A stretch of DNA of 64,000 nt from Brachynemurus nebulosus (taxonomy: Eukaryota > Arthropoda > Insecta > Neuroptera > Myrmeleontidae). Below are positions 52,486-63,297 of the stretch, one piece after another. Numbering within the stretch: position 1 is the first letter of the stretch; each line of letters begins with the position of its first letter. The translations under genes and the position numbers were made by a program. The notes under the pieces are model-generated. The model searched no databases, was not told the DNA's origin, and saw only the letters and a program-made list of their open reading frames with translations. Where the stretch lies: contig JAPWDM010000003.1 of assembly GCA_035578155.1 (NCBI GenBank), forward strand, positions 23,338,916 through 23,402,915, read 5' to 3'.

Positions 52486-52988
52486 GAGATAAAACAATGA
52501 AAATTTGAGTATTACTAATAGTTTTAAATCATAAAGAGATTTTTAGAAAAACGTGGTATCTCGAGCAGTAAATATTCGAGGAATAAAATATTATAAATAT
52601 CAACTCTCAGATTACACAACATGTATAATATTATAGGTTTCTTTATGGTCACTATTCGCTCTGCGTGCAACACTAGCGCCACGTTATGTTCGCATTTTTG
52701 TCGGCTTTGTGGTGCACTGTAGGCTTTCCCTCGAAATTCTGTCAAAACATTGTGACAAAATAAAAGAACATTATGAGCAATTGAATTAAATTATGTGTAC
52801 ATTCTGTGCAAGCGAAAACTATAATTAGCGTTCCTCTACTGTTTTCAGGTCAGTTTGCATATCCCAAGAAGTTCCGAAAATTGGGTTTTTGAATAAAAAA
52901 TAAATAATATCATTTTTTTATTTTATTTCAATTCTACATCATAAATAATATTGACAATCGATACGAAAAATTTTTTAAAAATGGTATA

Positions 52989-53644
52989 TAATAAATAATA
53001 AATTAATTAAAACTTGAAAAATTTTAAAAAATATCATTTGGTTAAAAACAGCACTACAAAACCGTTGGGTTAAGAAGAACGAAATTTTGCACAGGAGTTT
53101 TGCACGTGGGTGACCACTAAGAAAGGATTTTTGAAAATTCGCCCCCTAAGTGGGTTAAATAGGGAATGCCAATTTTTATGGAAATTCGTCATTTTTGAAG
53201 TTATAAAATATATGTTACTATGGCTATTAAAATAAATAATACCTTTAGTTAATAAATCTTTAACACTGACAGACAGACAACGCACAGCCTAAACTGTTGG
53301 GTTTAGAAGGACAAAATTTAGTACAGCAGATATGAAAATTGGCGTTTAGGCTTCTATTTATAAATAAAAGTCAGTTGTGTAAACGTTTCTGGAAATTTAT
53401 TCCTTAAGAGGTTAAAACAGGAAATGAAAGTTCGTATGGGAAGTTCGTCATTTTTGAAGTTAGAAACGTGGATATTGATTTAGGCTTTTGAAAAACATTT
53501 AAAGTGTGTAGAAATTGAGAAGCTAATAAAAAGATGTTGTCGCTGGAAAATCCCGTCGGGTATACGGCTAGTAATAAATAATAAATTAATTAAAACTTGA
53601 AAAATTTTAAAAAATATCATTTGGTTAAAAACAGCACTACAAAA
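52989..53644. repeat. 73-bp identical direct repeats around a 510-bp segment
   Basis: 52989-53061 and 53572-53644 are identical as read (TCATTTGGTTAAAAACAGCA and flanks). Between them lie two similar sub-blocks (GTTGGGTTAAGAAGAACGAA and GTTGGGTTTAGAAGGACAAA; both later read GTTCGTCATTTTTGAAGTTA or a close variant), looking like an unclassified insect repeat with an internal direct duplication. Confidence 0.75.
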
Positions 53645-53930
53645 GATCGCGATGTCTGTGACATCATAAAAGTAATATGTCAAAAGTGTCAAAATTAGTA
53701 AAATTTAGTAGGAAAAATTATTGATGGTTGTTTCATTGATTTCGACGTTCAAAATCTTGAGGGACATTTTTTCCGCATTTATGTTTGTATTGCTATCACA
53801 AAGTAGTATAAAACAAGTTCGATATTTCTTTAGTTTCGGTATTTCGACAGTGAAGTTTATAGCAAGCAATAATTTGGATAGAAACAAGAATTTCAGAGCA
53901 ACAATAATTTCATAGCAACAATAATAGTAG

Positions 53931-54145
53931 GAGAGCTGCTGGCCGATTTGCAATAGTCATTTCAACACGCGTTAAATTGAGAGGATAGGATCTTGGGTAC
54001 TACTTACTCTACATAAAAATTCAGTTCTGGCAAGCCTATTCGGCCGAGTTTAGTCGAATAGGTTTGCCAGAAGTGAATTTCTGTGAAGAGTAAGTATTTA
54101 ATGCGTGTTGAAATCACCATCGCAAATCGACCAGTAGCTCTTGGT
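53931..54145. mobile_element. Foldback element, about 215 bp
   Basis: The left CGATTTGCAATAGTCATTTC mirrors the right GAAATCACCATCGCAAATCG. A central TTCGGCCGAGTTTAGTCGAA forms the turn. The family is shared with 41808. Confidence 0.8.
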
Positions 54146-54575
54146 CTATAATCTATTTGAAAATAAAAAGACACTAATGTAGCTATGTTCAGGCCATACA
54201 ACCTTTATTACGTCACATAAGCGCTCGTGAACTATCGGCCCGTTATCGGTTCTAAGTTTGAAAATTTATTTTTAATTTAATATAACTTCTTAATTATTAC
54301 GTTTAACAAAAATAAAAAGAGTTTTCTTATAAAACATATATGAGCTTTCCATTTATGACAAAAAAAATTTCTCTTCAAAAACCTAATTTTAACAAAGAAT
54401 ACAACATACTTTATTACAATTTTTATGCACTTCAAGCGCTACGTTCGATTACAATACCGCCACTCAGCACACTGCACGGGGCGAATATAACTAGTACTAC
54501 AAATAACCTTGAACACATGGTACACAAATGCATAGAGAATAACCGTATCTGTCAAATTAATATCGATTAATTTAC
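54146..54575 (-). other. Alh: Downstream of the last seen Alh exon; possible 3' UTR
   Basis: If translation stops at 54567 this is 3' UTR. An AATAAA (minus strand) lies near 54203-54208. A 76-codon plus-strand frame here is not convincing. Confidence 0.3.
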
Positions 54576-54756
54576 CTGTTGTTGATGTTGCGATTGTGAT
54601 GTCACAACCTGCATTTGTCCTTGATGATATGAATTATACGGTTGTGATTGACTTCCACGATTACTGTCCGGCACACTACTACTTCGTGAGCCACGTAATA
54701 CACTGTGTTGTTGAACAGAACTGGAAGTCGGAACGTAACTAGACGATTGTGAATGT
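54576..54756 (-). CDS. Alh: Alhambra Ser/Gln-rich exon, last or near-last
   Basis: Continues Alh after a 300-base intron. The acceptor ACATATAG ends at 54757, and the first base completes an Arg codon. The product reads RHSQSSSYVPTSSSVQQHSV, then a Ser-rich stretch, then HQGQMQVVTSQSQHQQQ. At the end the sequence is CAG|GTAAAT followed by TAA. Either GTAAAT is a splice donor and further exons lie to the left, or translation runs on for Val-Asn and stops at 54567. I could not find a convincing Gln-rich exon to the left on the minus strand, and an AATAAA lies about 360 bases downstream (near 54205), so both readings remain open. Confidence 0.8.
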
Positions 54757-55056
54757 CTATATGTCAAATTGATAAAAAACAAAAAAAAAAAAAAACATAA
54801 CCAAAAAAAAAAAAAAATAAAAATAAAAAATAAATAAAAATAAATAAATTATAAGCAATTATTTAAAAAATACTTCTAGTAATAAATTTTGAGAGTGTTA
54901 TTGTAACCTTACGAGAAGATTTCTATTACTTTAGTACCTTTTTTAATAATCCCTTATAATAACTAAATAGAAAAAAATAAATAAATAAAAAAAAAATTAA
55001 ATTTTTTTAATTAATTTCAAAAATTTATAAAATCCTCTTAATATTTTTATTCTGAC

Positions 55057-55306
55057 CTGATGGTAGGACTCGGTTGCGATGAGTTCGATGACCGATTATG
55101 TTGTGACGATTGACCGGTATACAAGCCACCGTTGTTGCCTTGCGCCAAATGCTCTGATCCGGGCAAACCATTCTCAATCGGTTGATTAACACCACCACCA
55201 CCAAGTGTCACGGGATTCCCCGTCGCGTTCACATTATTATAAGTGGTGCCAGCTGTTGATCCCGTTCGAGAACGTGATGATACATCGTTAGCAACCGGCA
55301 TGGCTG
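55057..55306 (-). CDS. Alh: Alhambra C-terminal exon (Ser/Asn/Gly-rich)
   Basis: Exon after the zipper. It completes the codon left as G in the previous exon and runs in frame through AMPVANDVSSRSRTGSTAGT, a short glycine run, and a tail ending NSSQPSPTI. It has no fold that I recognise and looks intrinsically disordered, as the C-terminal part of this family usually is. The acceptor is a tandem CAGCAG (NAGNAG), so the exon may begin at 55306 or 55303; both keep the frame and differ by one Ala. The donor is AG|GTCAGA at 55056. Two bases are left over, and they join in frame to the next exon. The ATG at 55301 is internal and not a start. Confidence 0.85.
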
Positions 55307-55339
55307 CTGAAGGAGGCGTATATTAAAAGATTATCATAT

Positions 55340-56293
55340 TAGTAATGTCGGATGATTAATCGATTAATCGGTTTAGTCGACTAATTTTGTTTACATTTAG
55401 TCATATTTTAGTCGATTATTTTACCTTCGATTAAATGACTAAAATGATTAATTTTTTTTTAATAACTAAAAACAACTAATTTAACAATTTTTTTGTATTA
55501 TTTATTGGATTTCAAAAAATGAAAACTAAAAATTATCTATTTATATGATTTTTCACTTTAAAACATTGTGATATCTTATACGTTTCTTTTTCTTAAAAGA
55601 AAATTATTAAAAATACATAATAAAATTCAAAAGAAAACCTCATTTTTGAAAGAGTTACATAGTTTATTCTATTCATGAATTCGATTAAAAACTTAGTCGA
55701 TGAGTTGACTACTCTATACTAGTGATGTCGGATGATTAATCGATTTAGTCGACTAATTTTGTTTCCATTTAGTCATTTTTAGTCGACTATTTTACCGTCG
55801 ATTAAATGACTAAAATGATTAATTTTTGTTTTAAATGACTAAAAACGACTAATTTAATAATTTTTCTGTATGATTTTTTGGGCTTTAAAAAATGAAAACT
55901 CTAAAATTATCTATTTGTATGATTTTTCATGTTTACGTGATTAACACAGTGTGAAAATATCTCGATATCTTTTTTTTTCTTAAAAGAAAAATATTAAATG
56001 TCAAAAATTAAATTCAAAAGAAAACCTCGTTTTTGAGAGTTACATAGGTTACCCTATTCATGATTCGACTAAAAATTTAGTCGATTAGTCGACTATTCTA
56101 TGCTCGATATTTTCGACTAATGACTAATTTTGTCTGAAAAACAATTTTAGTCGATTAATCGACTAACTGCTCCTCGGCTCGACATCACTAATTCACTACT
56201 CTATACTCGATATTTTCGACTAATGACTAATTTTATTTGAAAAACAATTTTAGTCGTTTAATCGACTAACTGCTTCTCGGCTCGACATCACTA
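55340..56293. mobile_element. TAGTGATGTCG-ended repeats nested in an Alh intron
   Basis: The outer copy starts near 55343 (TAATGTCGGATGATTAATCG) and ends CGACATCACTA at 56293. An inner copy of the same family (55720-56190, TAGTGATGTCGG to CGACATCACT) lies inside it. ACTACTCTATACT occurs on both sides of the inner copy. Words with TTAGTCGA recur densely. The ends resemble hAT-type non-autonomous elements. Confidence 0.7.
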
Positions 56294-56327
56294 GATCATA
56301 TACTACAGTAGCACCAAATATACAAAC

Positions 56328-56507
56328 CTGAATGTGGTTGCGTTGGTGCCGTGGACGCGGTAATTGGTTGTTGTGACGTCAGGGGGATGGCGAGACGCGC
56401 ATTAACCGCCAACAGGTGGTCACGACGTTGCAGTAAATTGGACACATGCTCCTCCAAACGTAGATTTTCCGCTCGCAATTGATGCAGACATGATAGCAAT
56501 GATGCAA
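56328..56507 (-). CDS. Alh: Alhambra leucine-zipper exon
   Basis: This exon encodes the leucine zipper of the OM-LZ module, which pairs with DOT1L in the homologues. After the split Ile codon (A from the upstream exon, TT here) it reads ASLLSCLHQLRAENLRLEEH and then VSNLLQRRDHLLAVNARLAI, with leucines or similar residues in heptad spacing and a coiled-coil charge pattern. A Thr/Gln/Pro-rich tail follows. The acceptor is CAG at 56510-56508. The donor is GTTTGT at 56327, which is weaker than usual. The exon has 180 bases and leaves one base (G) for the next codon. The upstream intron is about 5.4 kb and full of transposons; the downstream intron is about 1.0 kb. Codon use is richer in G+C than the flanks, as expected for conserved coding sequence. 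Confidence 0.94.
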
Positions 56508-56782
56508 CTGTATGCGTATACAGTTACAAACATTAATATAGAAACAGAAAACGGATTCAAGTGATTTTGGCAAAGCAAGGTTAAAAATGTATTGTGAAAA
56601 AGATTAATATTATTTTCAAAATTTATTTTTTGTTAAGATAACAACATTTATGTCCAATATTATAAAAGAAAAGGACAAATAAAAATTTTTTTAAAGTAAG
56701 TTTACTTCGTTCATAGATGTTGATATTATAGGGATTGAGGTTGGCAACACTGTTGCCATCTGGGTGTCAGATTGAAATAAGG

Positions 56783-57350
56783 GAGCGTTTATACAAACGA
56801 TTTTGACTGGATGAAAATCGAAATGAAAATCGTTTAATGATACTTGCCGGTTTATACACATACGATTTCTTCTTTCGATTAAAAAAAAAGAAAATGGCGC
56901 TACATAGAATATCAGCTTATAAGTATTCACATAACCTCTCTGATTTTATATGTATAAATCATTGTACCTAAATGGCAATTATAAAATATACATAATTATA
57001 TGAAATATTATAAAATTTCAACCAGCATTTTTCTTTATTTTTTAATCTTATTAAAAACTAAACAAATTGGAATGTCAAATGTCAATGAAAAAATAAATTA
57101 CACGCACACTTATCTTTAAAATAATTAATATGCACATGAATTTTCTTAATATTTTCAGTTGGCGCCATTTTGATTTTCAAAAAATCGAAATATAAAATAG
57201 GATTACAATCTATTTTTATAAAAATCGTTTTGAAATCGAAGGCAATACGATCACAATTCGATTACCAGTTTACACATCCAATTGTGATACGATTTTCGTT
57301 CGATTCGATTAACATTCGATTGAAATCGTATGTCTAAACGTATAAAATTT
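56783..57350. mobile_element. MITE-like element in the large Alh intron
   Basis: GCGTTTATACAAACGATTTT on the left approximately mirrors the right end (AAATCGTATGTCTAAACG). ATCGATT- and TCGATT-like words recur. The ends are diverged and no target duplication is clear. Confidence 0.55.
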
Positions 57351-57423
57351 CGGATAATTTTATGCGAATCGGTCACATATCGAATGGTATATGACAATAA
57401 ATTATCAGTTTTCTAACTTACAT

Positions 57424-57750
57424 TATAGTCCAGTGAAATTAGGGCTGAAATTAGAGCTGAAAAAAAGTGCTCTGGTCCCGGACAAGGGTAGAAACAACCA
57501 CTAAAATGTTTATTTTCCAATTATCTCGCGAAGTGTGCGAGATATGGAAAATTTTTTCAAATAAAAATTGTAGATCTTTCGATTCTACAAAAAAAAGTAT
57601 ACCACCCTCTTACCCCTATCTCTTGTCCGGGATCAGAGCACTTTTTTTCATAGGGAGAATTGTTTTTAGTGACTCTAAGAACATTCCCTCCAATTTTCAT
57701 CCATATACCCCGATTTCCCGATTTCAGCCCTAATTTCACTGGACTATTAA
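57424..57750. mobile_element. MITE with double inverted repeats in the Alh intron
   Basis: The outer repeat AGTCCAGTGAAATTAGGGCT mirrors AGCCCTAATTTCACTGGACT. An inner pair, AAAGTGCTCTGGTCCCGGAC and GTCCGGGATCAGAGCACTTT, lies inside it. TA or TTA flanks the ends. Confidence 0.82.
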
Positions 57751-57752
57751 TA

Positions 57753-58260
57753 TGAAAAGTGGTTTTCCAATCACTTGGCCGACCATGTAATTCAGATAAA
57801 TATCGACATTTTCTTAAGCGTACTTCAATCTTAAATAAAATTATTGTATGCTGAAATCATTTCCGCCATTATTTGGAATAATATTTGGTTGTGTAATATG
57901 AAATGTCGTTTTCCGACCACTTGGTCCACCATGTAACTCATAAAAATATCAATACTTTATTAAGCATTAAAGAAATGTTTAAAAGACATTCTTTAATCTT
58001 AAATAGAATTATTGTATCCTGGAATCATTTCCGCCATTAAATGGAATAACATTTGGTCGTGTAATATGAAATGTCGTTTTCTGATCACTTGATCTACCAT
58101 ATAATTCAGATAAATATCGACAATTTCTTAACTCTTTGAGAAATGGTTAAAAGCAATTCTTTAATCTTAAATAGAATTATTGTATTCTGGAGTCATGTCC
58201 ACTATTAATTGTAAAAACGTGTAATATGAAATGTCGTTTTCCGACCATTTAGTTGGCCAT
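57753..58260. repeat. Diverged tandem array, about 4 units
   Basis: Units start at about 57753, 57899, 58069 and 58225 with phrases like ATGAAATGTCGTTTTCCGAC and include ATCATTTCCGCCATT. The spacing is about 146-170 bp. A lone inverted unit lies at 2693. Confidence 0.75.
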
Positions 58261-58479
58261 ATGTTTCAACCAAGTTAGCCCCGCCATTTTCATTATTTCG
58301 AACTAAAAAACTGTGCCCTATTGTGCTAGTTGTATGCTATCATGTGCCATAAATAAAAAAACTAAATTCCAAAACATACGATTTTTATCGCCAAAAATCT
58401 TTTTTCCATAAAGCTAGCCCCACCATTTCCTTGTGTTTAAAGCAAAAAATTAAAATTGTAGACATGTTTGTAATTTATT

Positions 58480-58943
58480 GACAAACTGGCCGTACCCGTG
58501 ACGTTGTTCACGCGAAACGTTGAGTAGTTTATTTTTCCAATTTGTAGTTTCTTGCAACACAAAATGCATTAAATTGTCTCCAAATTGACAATTTTGTATT
58601 TATTGTATTTTTCGGTACACAATGAGCAACATTTTTTTTGATTTAAAATTCAGAAAAATTTCCAAACTACAAAATTTATTTACAATTTTTGTTACTATAG
58701 TTATGAAATTTTTTATGAAATATGTAAATTGGCGTAATGTGTGTAGATGCTCAAAATAGTTTTTCCATTTTCCCGTGGGAATGAGACATTTTCCCGAAAT
58801 AAAAAGTATCTTAGATGTTGACCCAGGTAATAAGTTATCATCACACCAAATTTCATTAAAATCCGTCCAGTAGTTTTTACGTGATGCGTGAACAGACAGA
58901 CAGACAGACAGAGACAGATTTATAGTTTTATTATATGTATAGA
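58480..58943 (+). mobile_element. RTE-like 3' region or SINE in the Alh intron
   Basis: Starts like ACTGGCCGTACCCGTGACGT. The 3' part has AATTTCATTAAAATCCGTCC, GTAGTTTTTACGTGAT, then (CAGA)n and a TATA-rich tail, the usual end of RTE/SINE-type insect repeats. It is in opposite orientation to Alh. Confidence 0.6.
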
Positions 58944-60998
58944 TAAAATATGTACAAAACTGTCAAGTTAACACCTCGACAGTCATTGACGTCATAAAAC
59001 GTCAAGTGAAACCTTACTACTAACTCACACACCACGTCATACGATGTTAACAATTGCATACAAAATATATTAGCTGTTAAAATAGTGTACCAGTTGGGTG
59101 TTTTATCATTATAGGTTAAAATTTACTTCATTATTAATTTTATTTATGCTTCATAATACCGATATCTATGAATAAAGTAAACTTACTTAACAGATTTACT
59201 TATTTGTCATTTATAATACTGATTGTGAGTATTAAAAAAAAGTATTATTTTATACGACCGCCTAAAACACAACGTTCGTAACTCACTTGAAAGTACAGTA
59301 TTATTATTCCCACGAAATAATATATTGTTATCAACTCAACAAAAAATATAAATGAATTTTACAGTTTATTCTAATATGTAAGGAATAAATTTTTTAATAA
59401 GAATCAGAAACGAAGCTAAGAAAATCATTATTTTCAACTCAAATATATTAAATAGTCACGTAAACTAAGTTCTTGGGGTTAAAAAGTGTTAAAAATACAG
59501 GTGACACTCTATTTACGCACACAATAAAATGTTATCCAAGTTTACGATGTATGTGGACGTTACCTGTACTTAACAAAATTATTCCGTGCACAGAATTTAA
59601 ATATATAATTTGTTATTTTAATTTTAAAATTAACAAATTTAAAAAGTTTATTATTATTTCAATTCATCCTGAATAATGAAGGATTCACTCTCTGTTCTGT
59701 TAAAGAGCAGATATTATTTTAATGTTACCAAATATTTCCTTCACAAATAATATATAAGAGAAATAATAAAACAAAATACACTGATACTTCGATAATTGTT
59801 AGAACAAATGATCAACTATTTTATAGTCTTTAATAGATTATGTGAAGTATTATCGAGTTTAATGCTGGTATAATGAGGTATCGGTAACAAACACACTCTC
59901 TGTGTGATGATTTCTGTAAACATTTATAGACGGATAACATGTAAAAATTTTATATTATCAATTTTTTTTTAAATTTTTTTGTAACTGTATTGAAATGTGT
60001 AAATGTAATTGTAATAAAAATATTTAATTGCTCATTTTATTATATTTCTTATCAATTTATTGTTATTGTATTTCATGTTATTTTTTTCATTAAAAATGTG
60101 TATGTTTACACATGCTGAATAATTTCATGAATTTATTTATATAAATTTTTTGTATTAATTCTTTAAAAATATTGCCGGCTTCTGGGGAAGTTTACTGGCT
60201 AGATACGCGGAGCGTATAGTGTTAATAATTAACTCTTTTAATAAAGCATATGGGAAAATTTTTTGTCACGAAATGAGGAACTTTCTCCTATCAGTGACAA
60301 ATACCGTTAACTCCACAATGCCGGACTTTTTACTGCCAGTGATAAGTACAATAGATAAGGTTACAAAAAGGAAAAAGAAAAAAAAATCAAAGATCTCAAC
60401 ATCAAAAAAGTGAACCCTAGGAATTTACAAAATATAAATTATAATGAACTATGTTGATAAAATTCAGAACATTTAGAATTTCGGAAAATCTGTCACAGAT
60501 GGCGGCACCTGTACCAGTGATATGGGGACTTTATCTTTCCACCAACTGGTGTACAACCAAAAAGAAAATACACTACAGATATATTTTTGAACACGCACAT
60601 CTATGATCCATATATACACTTTACAACCGCCATTTCAAGGGTCAACACGTAACTTTCGCGGGGCATTATTATTGTAATTTATTAATAATTAATAAAATTT
60701 ATTTTTGTTAATATAATTATATTTGTGTTTTTTTATATGTGGGTAGCACGCCCCCACAGTGGATATATACATATTACAGCATTTTCAGCCGTCATATTGC
60801 AGGACGAGTTAACTCGTCTTAATCATTTAAAGCGTTAATGAGGTTAAAAAAGATAACAAATTAGTATTGCCAACATTAAAAAAAAACATCCTAACCTCCT
60901 CCTGTACTTTATATACTTATTTTTAGAAAAATAGAAAAAATAATTTACCAATAGTCGTAGTGATACTAGTGACTCTAGTCGTACTAGATGATGTAATA
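58944..60998. other. Alh intron, no exon seen
   Basis: AT-rich intronic sequence. The open frame at 60219-60413 ends in a lysine run from an A-rich tract and has no domain. Confidence 0.4.
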
Positions 60999-61498
60999 AA
61001 GGGGTTCTCAACTTTTCAGACTCTGAGCCCCCCTTCATACTTTGGTGTGAGGTCCCGCCTCCCTTTACGAATTAAGTTAATTTAGACTTATATATGATAA
61101 ATTTACTTACATTATAAGTAAATTTATTTATTTACTTACAGTAAAATGACTCTGAACTTAGTCTAGACATACTCTGGTAAGGAATATATAATTATATTTC
61201 TTCAAAAACAAATTTTTATTACACAAATCATCGAAAAAATCACAAGTCAGCTAGTTTGTCGCGCCTGGCCGGACGCTCACTTACATTTTGTTGAGTTAAT
61301 AGCTATAAAGAAATTTCAATGATTGTGTGTTTGTGTCCAGCATCAAATTCAAATTTTTGTTGTTGTAAATATACATGCAAAAACAACTGTTTCAAAAACT
61401 ACAAACTTATTTAATTTTTTTTTTAATTTGTTGACGCCTCCCCTGGAATTCTTCCACGCCCCCCTAGGGAGGCGCGCCCCCCGGGTTGAGAACCGCTG
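60999..61498. mobile_element. hAT-type MITE, 500 bp, perfect 8-bp duplication
   Basis: The left end AAGGGGTTCTCAAC and, read inward from the right, CAGCGGTTCTCAACCCGGGG are the well-known hAT termini. ATGTAATA occurs directly on both sides (60991-60998 and 61499-61506), an exact 8-bp target-site duplication. No transposase. It lies within the large Alh intron. Confidence 0.93.
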
Positions 61499-61911
61499 AT
61501 GTAATATATCAAAGCATTTTGAACCGCCTTATTATTAAATAAGTTAACTCCTCTGAATTATTTAAGTGTGAAGGATAGTAATAGTGGCGATGTCTTCTCC
61601 GAGTGGTTTTGAACACACGATCTACCGGACAAGACCGGAGCTGTCCATTAAACTAACTTGGGGTAGTATGACAATTGTCGAAGTAATAAAGTAAGTAATT
61701 ATTTCAAAATAAATAAATAAAGTAAAATAAACTTAGAATATGTTCTGGTTTTCTGAAAAGAAATAAGGTAACGAACAGAAATCAGAAATCAAAAACAAAA
61801 GAAGAAAAAAAAAAAGACGAAAGAAAATCTCAAATTGGATTGGAAAATTTTTTTAAAAACTTATGTTAGATATAAAGATGAATAGCAAAGCAAAAGCAAT
61901 CATACACTCAC

Positions 61912-62080
61912 TATCGAAGTGCTGCGCCTGTTCCATCAAAAACTGTGACCCCTGCTCCCACTGACGTTCCAAAAGTTGATCCAGTGTTTGAGGCACCATT
62001 CCCGTGTTACCACTCGTCGCATTCATCGTCGAGAAATTCGTCGACGGTGTATTTGATTGATTTGAATTATTGTTTCGTGC
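61912..62080 (-). CDS. Alh: Alhambra (AF10/MLLT10-type) exon with octapeptide motif
   Basis: An internal exon of a chromatin cofactor gene. In flies and vertebrates this family (Alhambra, AF10, AF17) binds histone H3 through N-terminal PHD fingers and recruits the H3K79 methyltransferase DOT1L through an octapeptide motif plus leucine zipper (OM-LZ). Read on the minus strand in phase 0, the exon gives 56 codons plus one base: an Asn/Ser/Thr-rich stretch, then QTLDQLLERQWEQGSQFLME and QAQHFD. The LLERQW core is the family's octapeptide motif. The acceptor is a T-run followed by AG (62082-62081), and the donor is GTGAGT starting at 61911. The split Ile codon joins exactly to the exon at 56507. 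PHD-encoding exons must lie past the right edge of the window. The assignment rests on remembered family sequence, and the match is strong. Confidence 0.93.
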
Positions 62081-62539
62081 CTAAAAAAAAAAAAAAAAAA
62101 AATGGAAACATGATAGAAAATCTTTAAATTTTTAACTACAGGTGTAACAAACAGTATTATTTCAGGGTTTTTAAATATTTTGAAAATAATTTTTTTGTTT
62201 TTTTGTTTTTGTTAATATTATAAATTTTTATTCGTACGCTAATTAAATTTACGGAAATTTTGGTTATATTTTTAAATTATTTAAATTATGAAGTTTTTTA
62301 ATTTCTTGTTTATATGGTAGTATCTTTGTTTCTCCCACATCGATTGCAGCGCCACTTTAATAAACGTCTTCAATAACAGATATTTCTCTCACCAATGTAA
62401 ACAGCATACGCATTTCAGGACCTGTTTATATGACCATACTATTGACTTAATCAAAAAACTCTTTTCCTTTTTTTTAAATTTACGTTTTTACGATTTTATT
62501 AAAAAAAATAAACACTATTTAACACGTCCATAGATCAAA

Positions 62540-62745
62540 TACGTTCCAGATATCCCAAGGGTCTAACTGAAGACTCATCCAACGGTTTGGAATTGTCAAC
62601 ATTTTCATTAAATTTCGTAAAAATTAGCTGTTTTATTCGAATTATCGCGCAGACACATATATATTTTAATGAATATTATTTTCCAGTTCTAAGGCTCTCT
62701 CTTCATAACACCGACTGTGAAAGCTGAATTTTCCTGAATATCGTT
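62540..62745. mobile_element. Diverged third copy of the microsatellite-bearing family
   Basis: Shares GACTCATCCAACGGTTTGGA, ATTATCGCGCAGACACATAT and TTTTAATGAATATTATTTTC with the copies at 13860 and 26759. Here the microsatellite is reduced to a short CACATATATAT. It lies upstream (5' side) of the Alh exon at 61912-62080. Confidence 0.65.
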
Positions 62746-63004
62746 TGAATTCTGCGTTTAAGATACCATCACAGTGTTATCAGCCGAAAAATAGTCAATT
62801 TTCGCGATTTTTTCTCGGATGGATAGGATGGGGGAATGGGGATGAATGCTTTTTAACGAGTAATACCAATATTTAACAATACAGAAATATTTTTTTTTAT
62901 TCATTTTTAAATAATTAATACTGGAAAGATTTACTTTGTGAAAATCCATATTAAAAAACATGGGATCGTTGCTTTGTCACTTTTCACAACAAAAATCGTA
63001 TAAA

Positions 63005-63042
63005 CACGAGTCGACTTTCGGCCATTACGCCATCCTCAGATG
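63005..63042 (-). ncRNA. Hammerhead-ribozyme-like motif, minus strand
   Basis: Same motif in the other arm of the palindrome: CAT, CTGAGGA, T, GGC/GCC stem, GAAA, GTCGACTC, GTG. The stem I pair next to the core is a wobble. Confidence 0.42.
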
Positions 63043-63259
63043 AAAAACACAACTAAAAACTGTTCTTTTAGGCGAAGCTATTTATATTATAAAAATGATG
63101 TGAATAATGTATTAATGGGGGATGTTAGAGATAGATAGATAGAATACTTATATACTTATATCTGCCTCTATCTCTAACATCCCCCACTAATACATTATTC
63201 ACTTCATTTTTATAATATAAATAGCTTCGCCTAAAGGAACAGTTTTTAGTTGTGTTTTT

Positions 63260-63297
63260 CACCTGAGGATGGCATAATGGCCGAAAGTCGACTCGTG
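63260..63297 (+). ncRNA. Hammerhead-ribozyme-like motif, plus strand
   Basis: CAC (stem I), CTGAGGA core, unpaired T, GGC/GCC stem II, GAAA, a self-complementary AGTC/GACT stem III that would need to pair in a dimer, C as the cleavage position, then GTG (stem I). The unpaired T is a departure from the classical core. Confidence 0.45.

Noticed and set aside
56379..56573. 64-codon minus-strand frame overlapping the Alh zipper exon
   Set aside because: Out-of-frame shadow of the Alh exon that runs through its acceptor.
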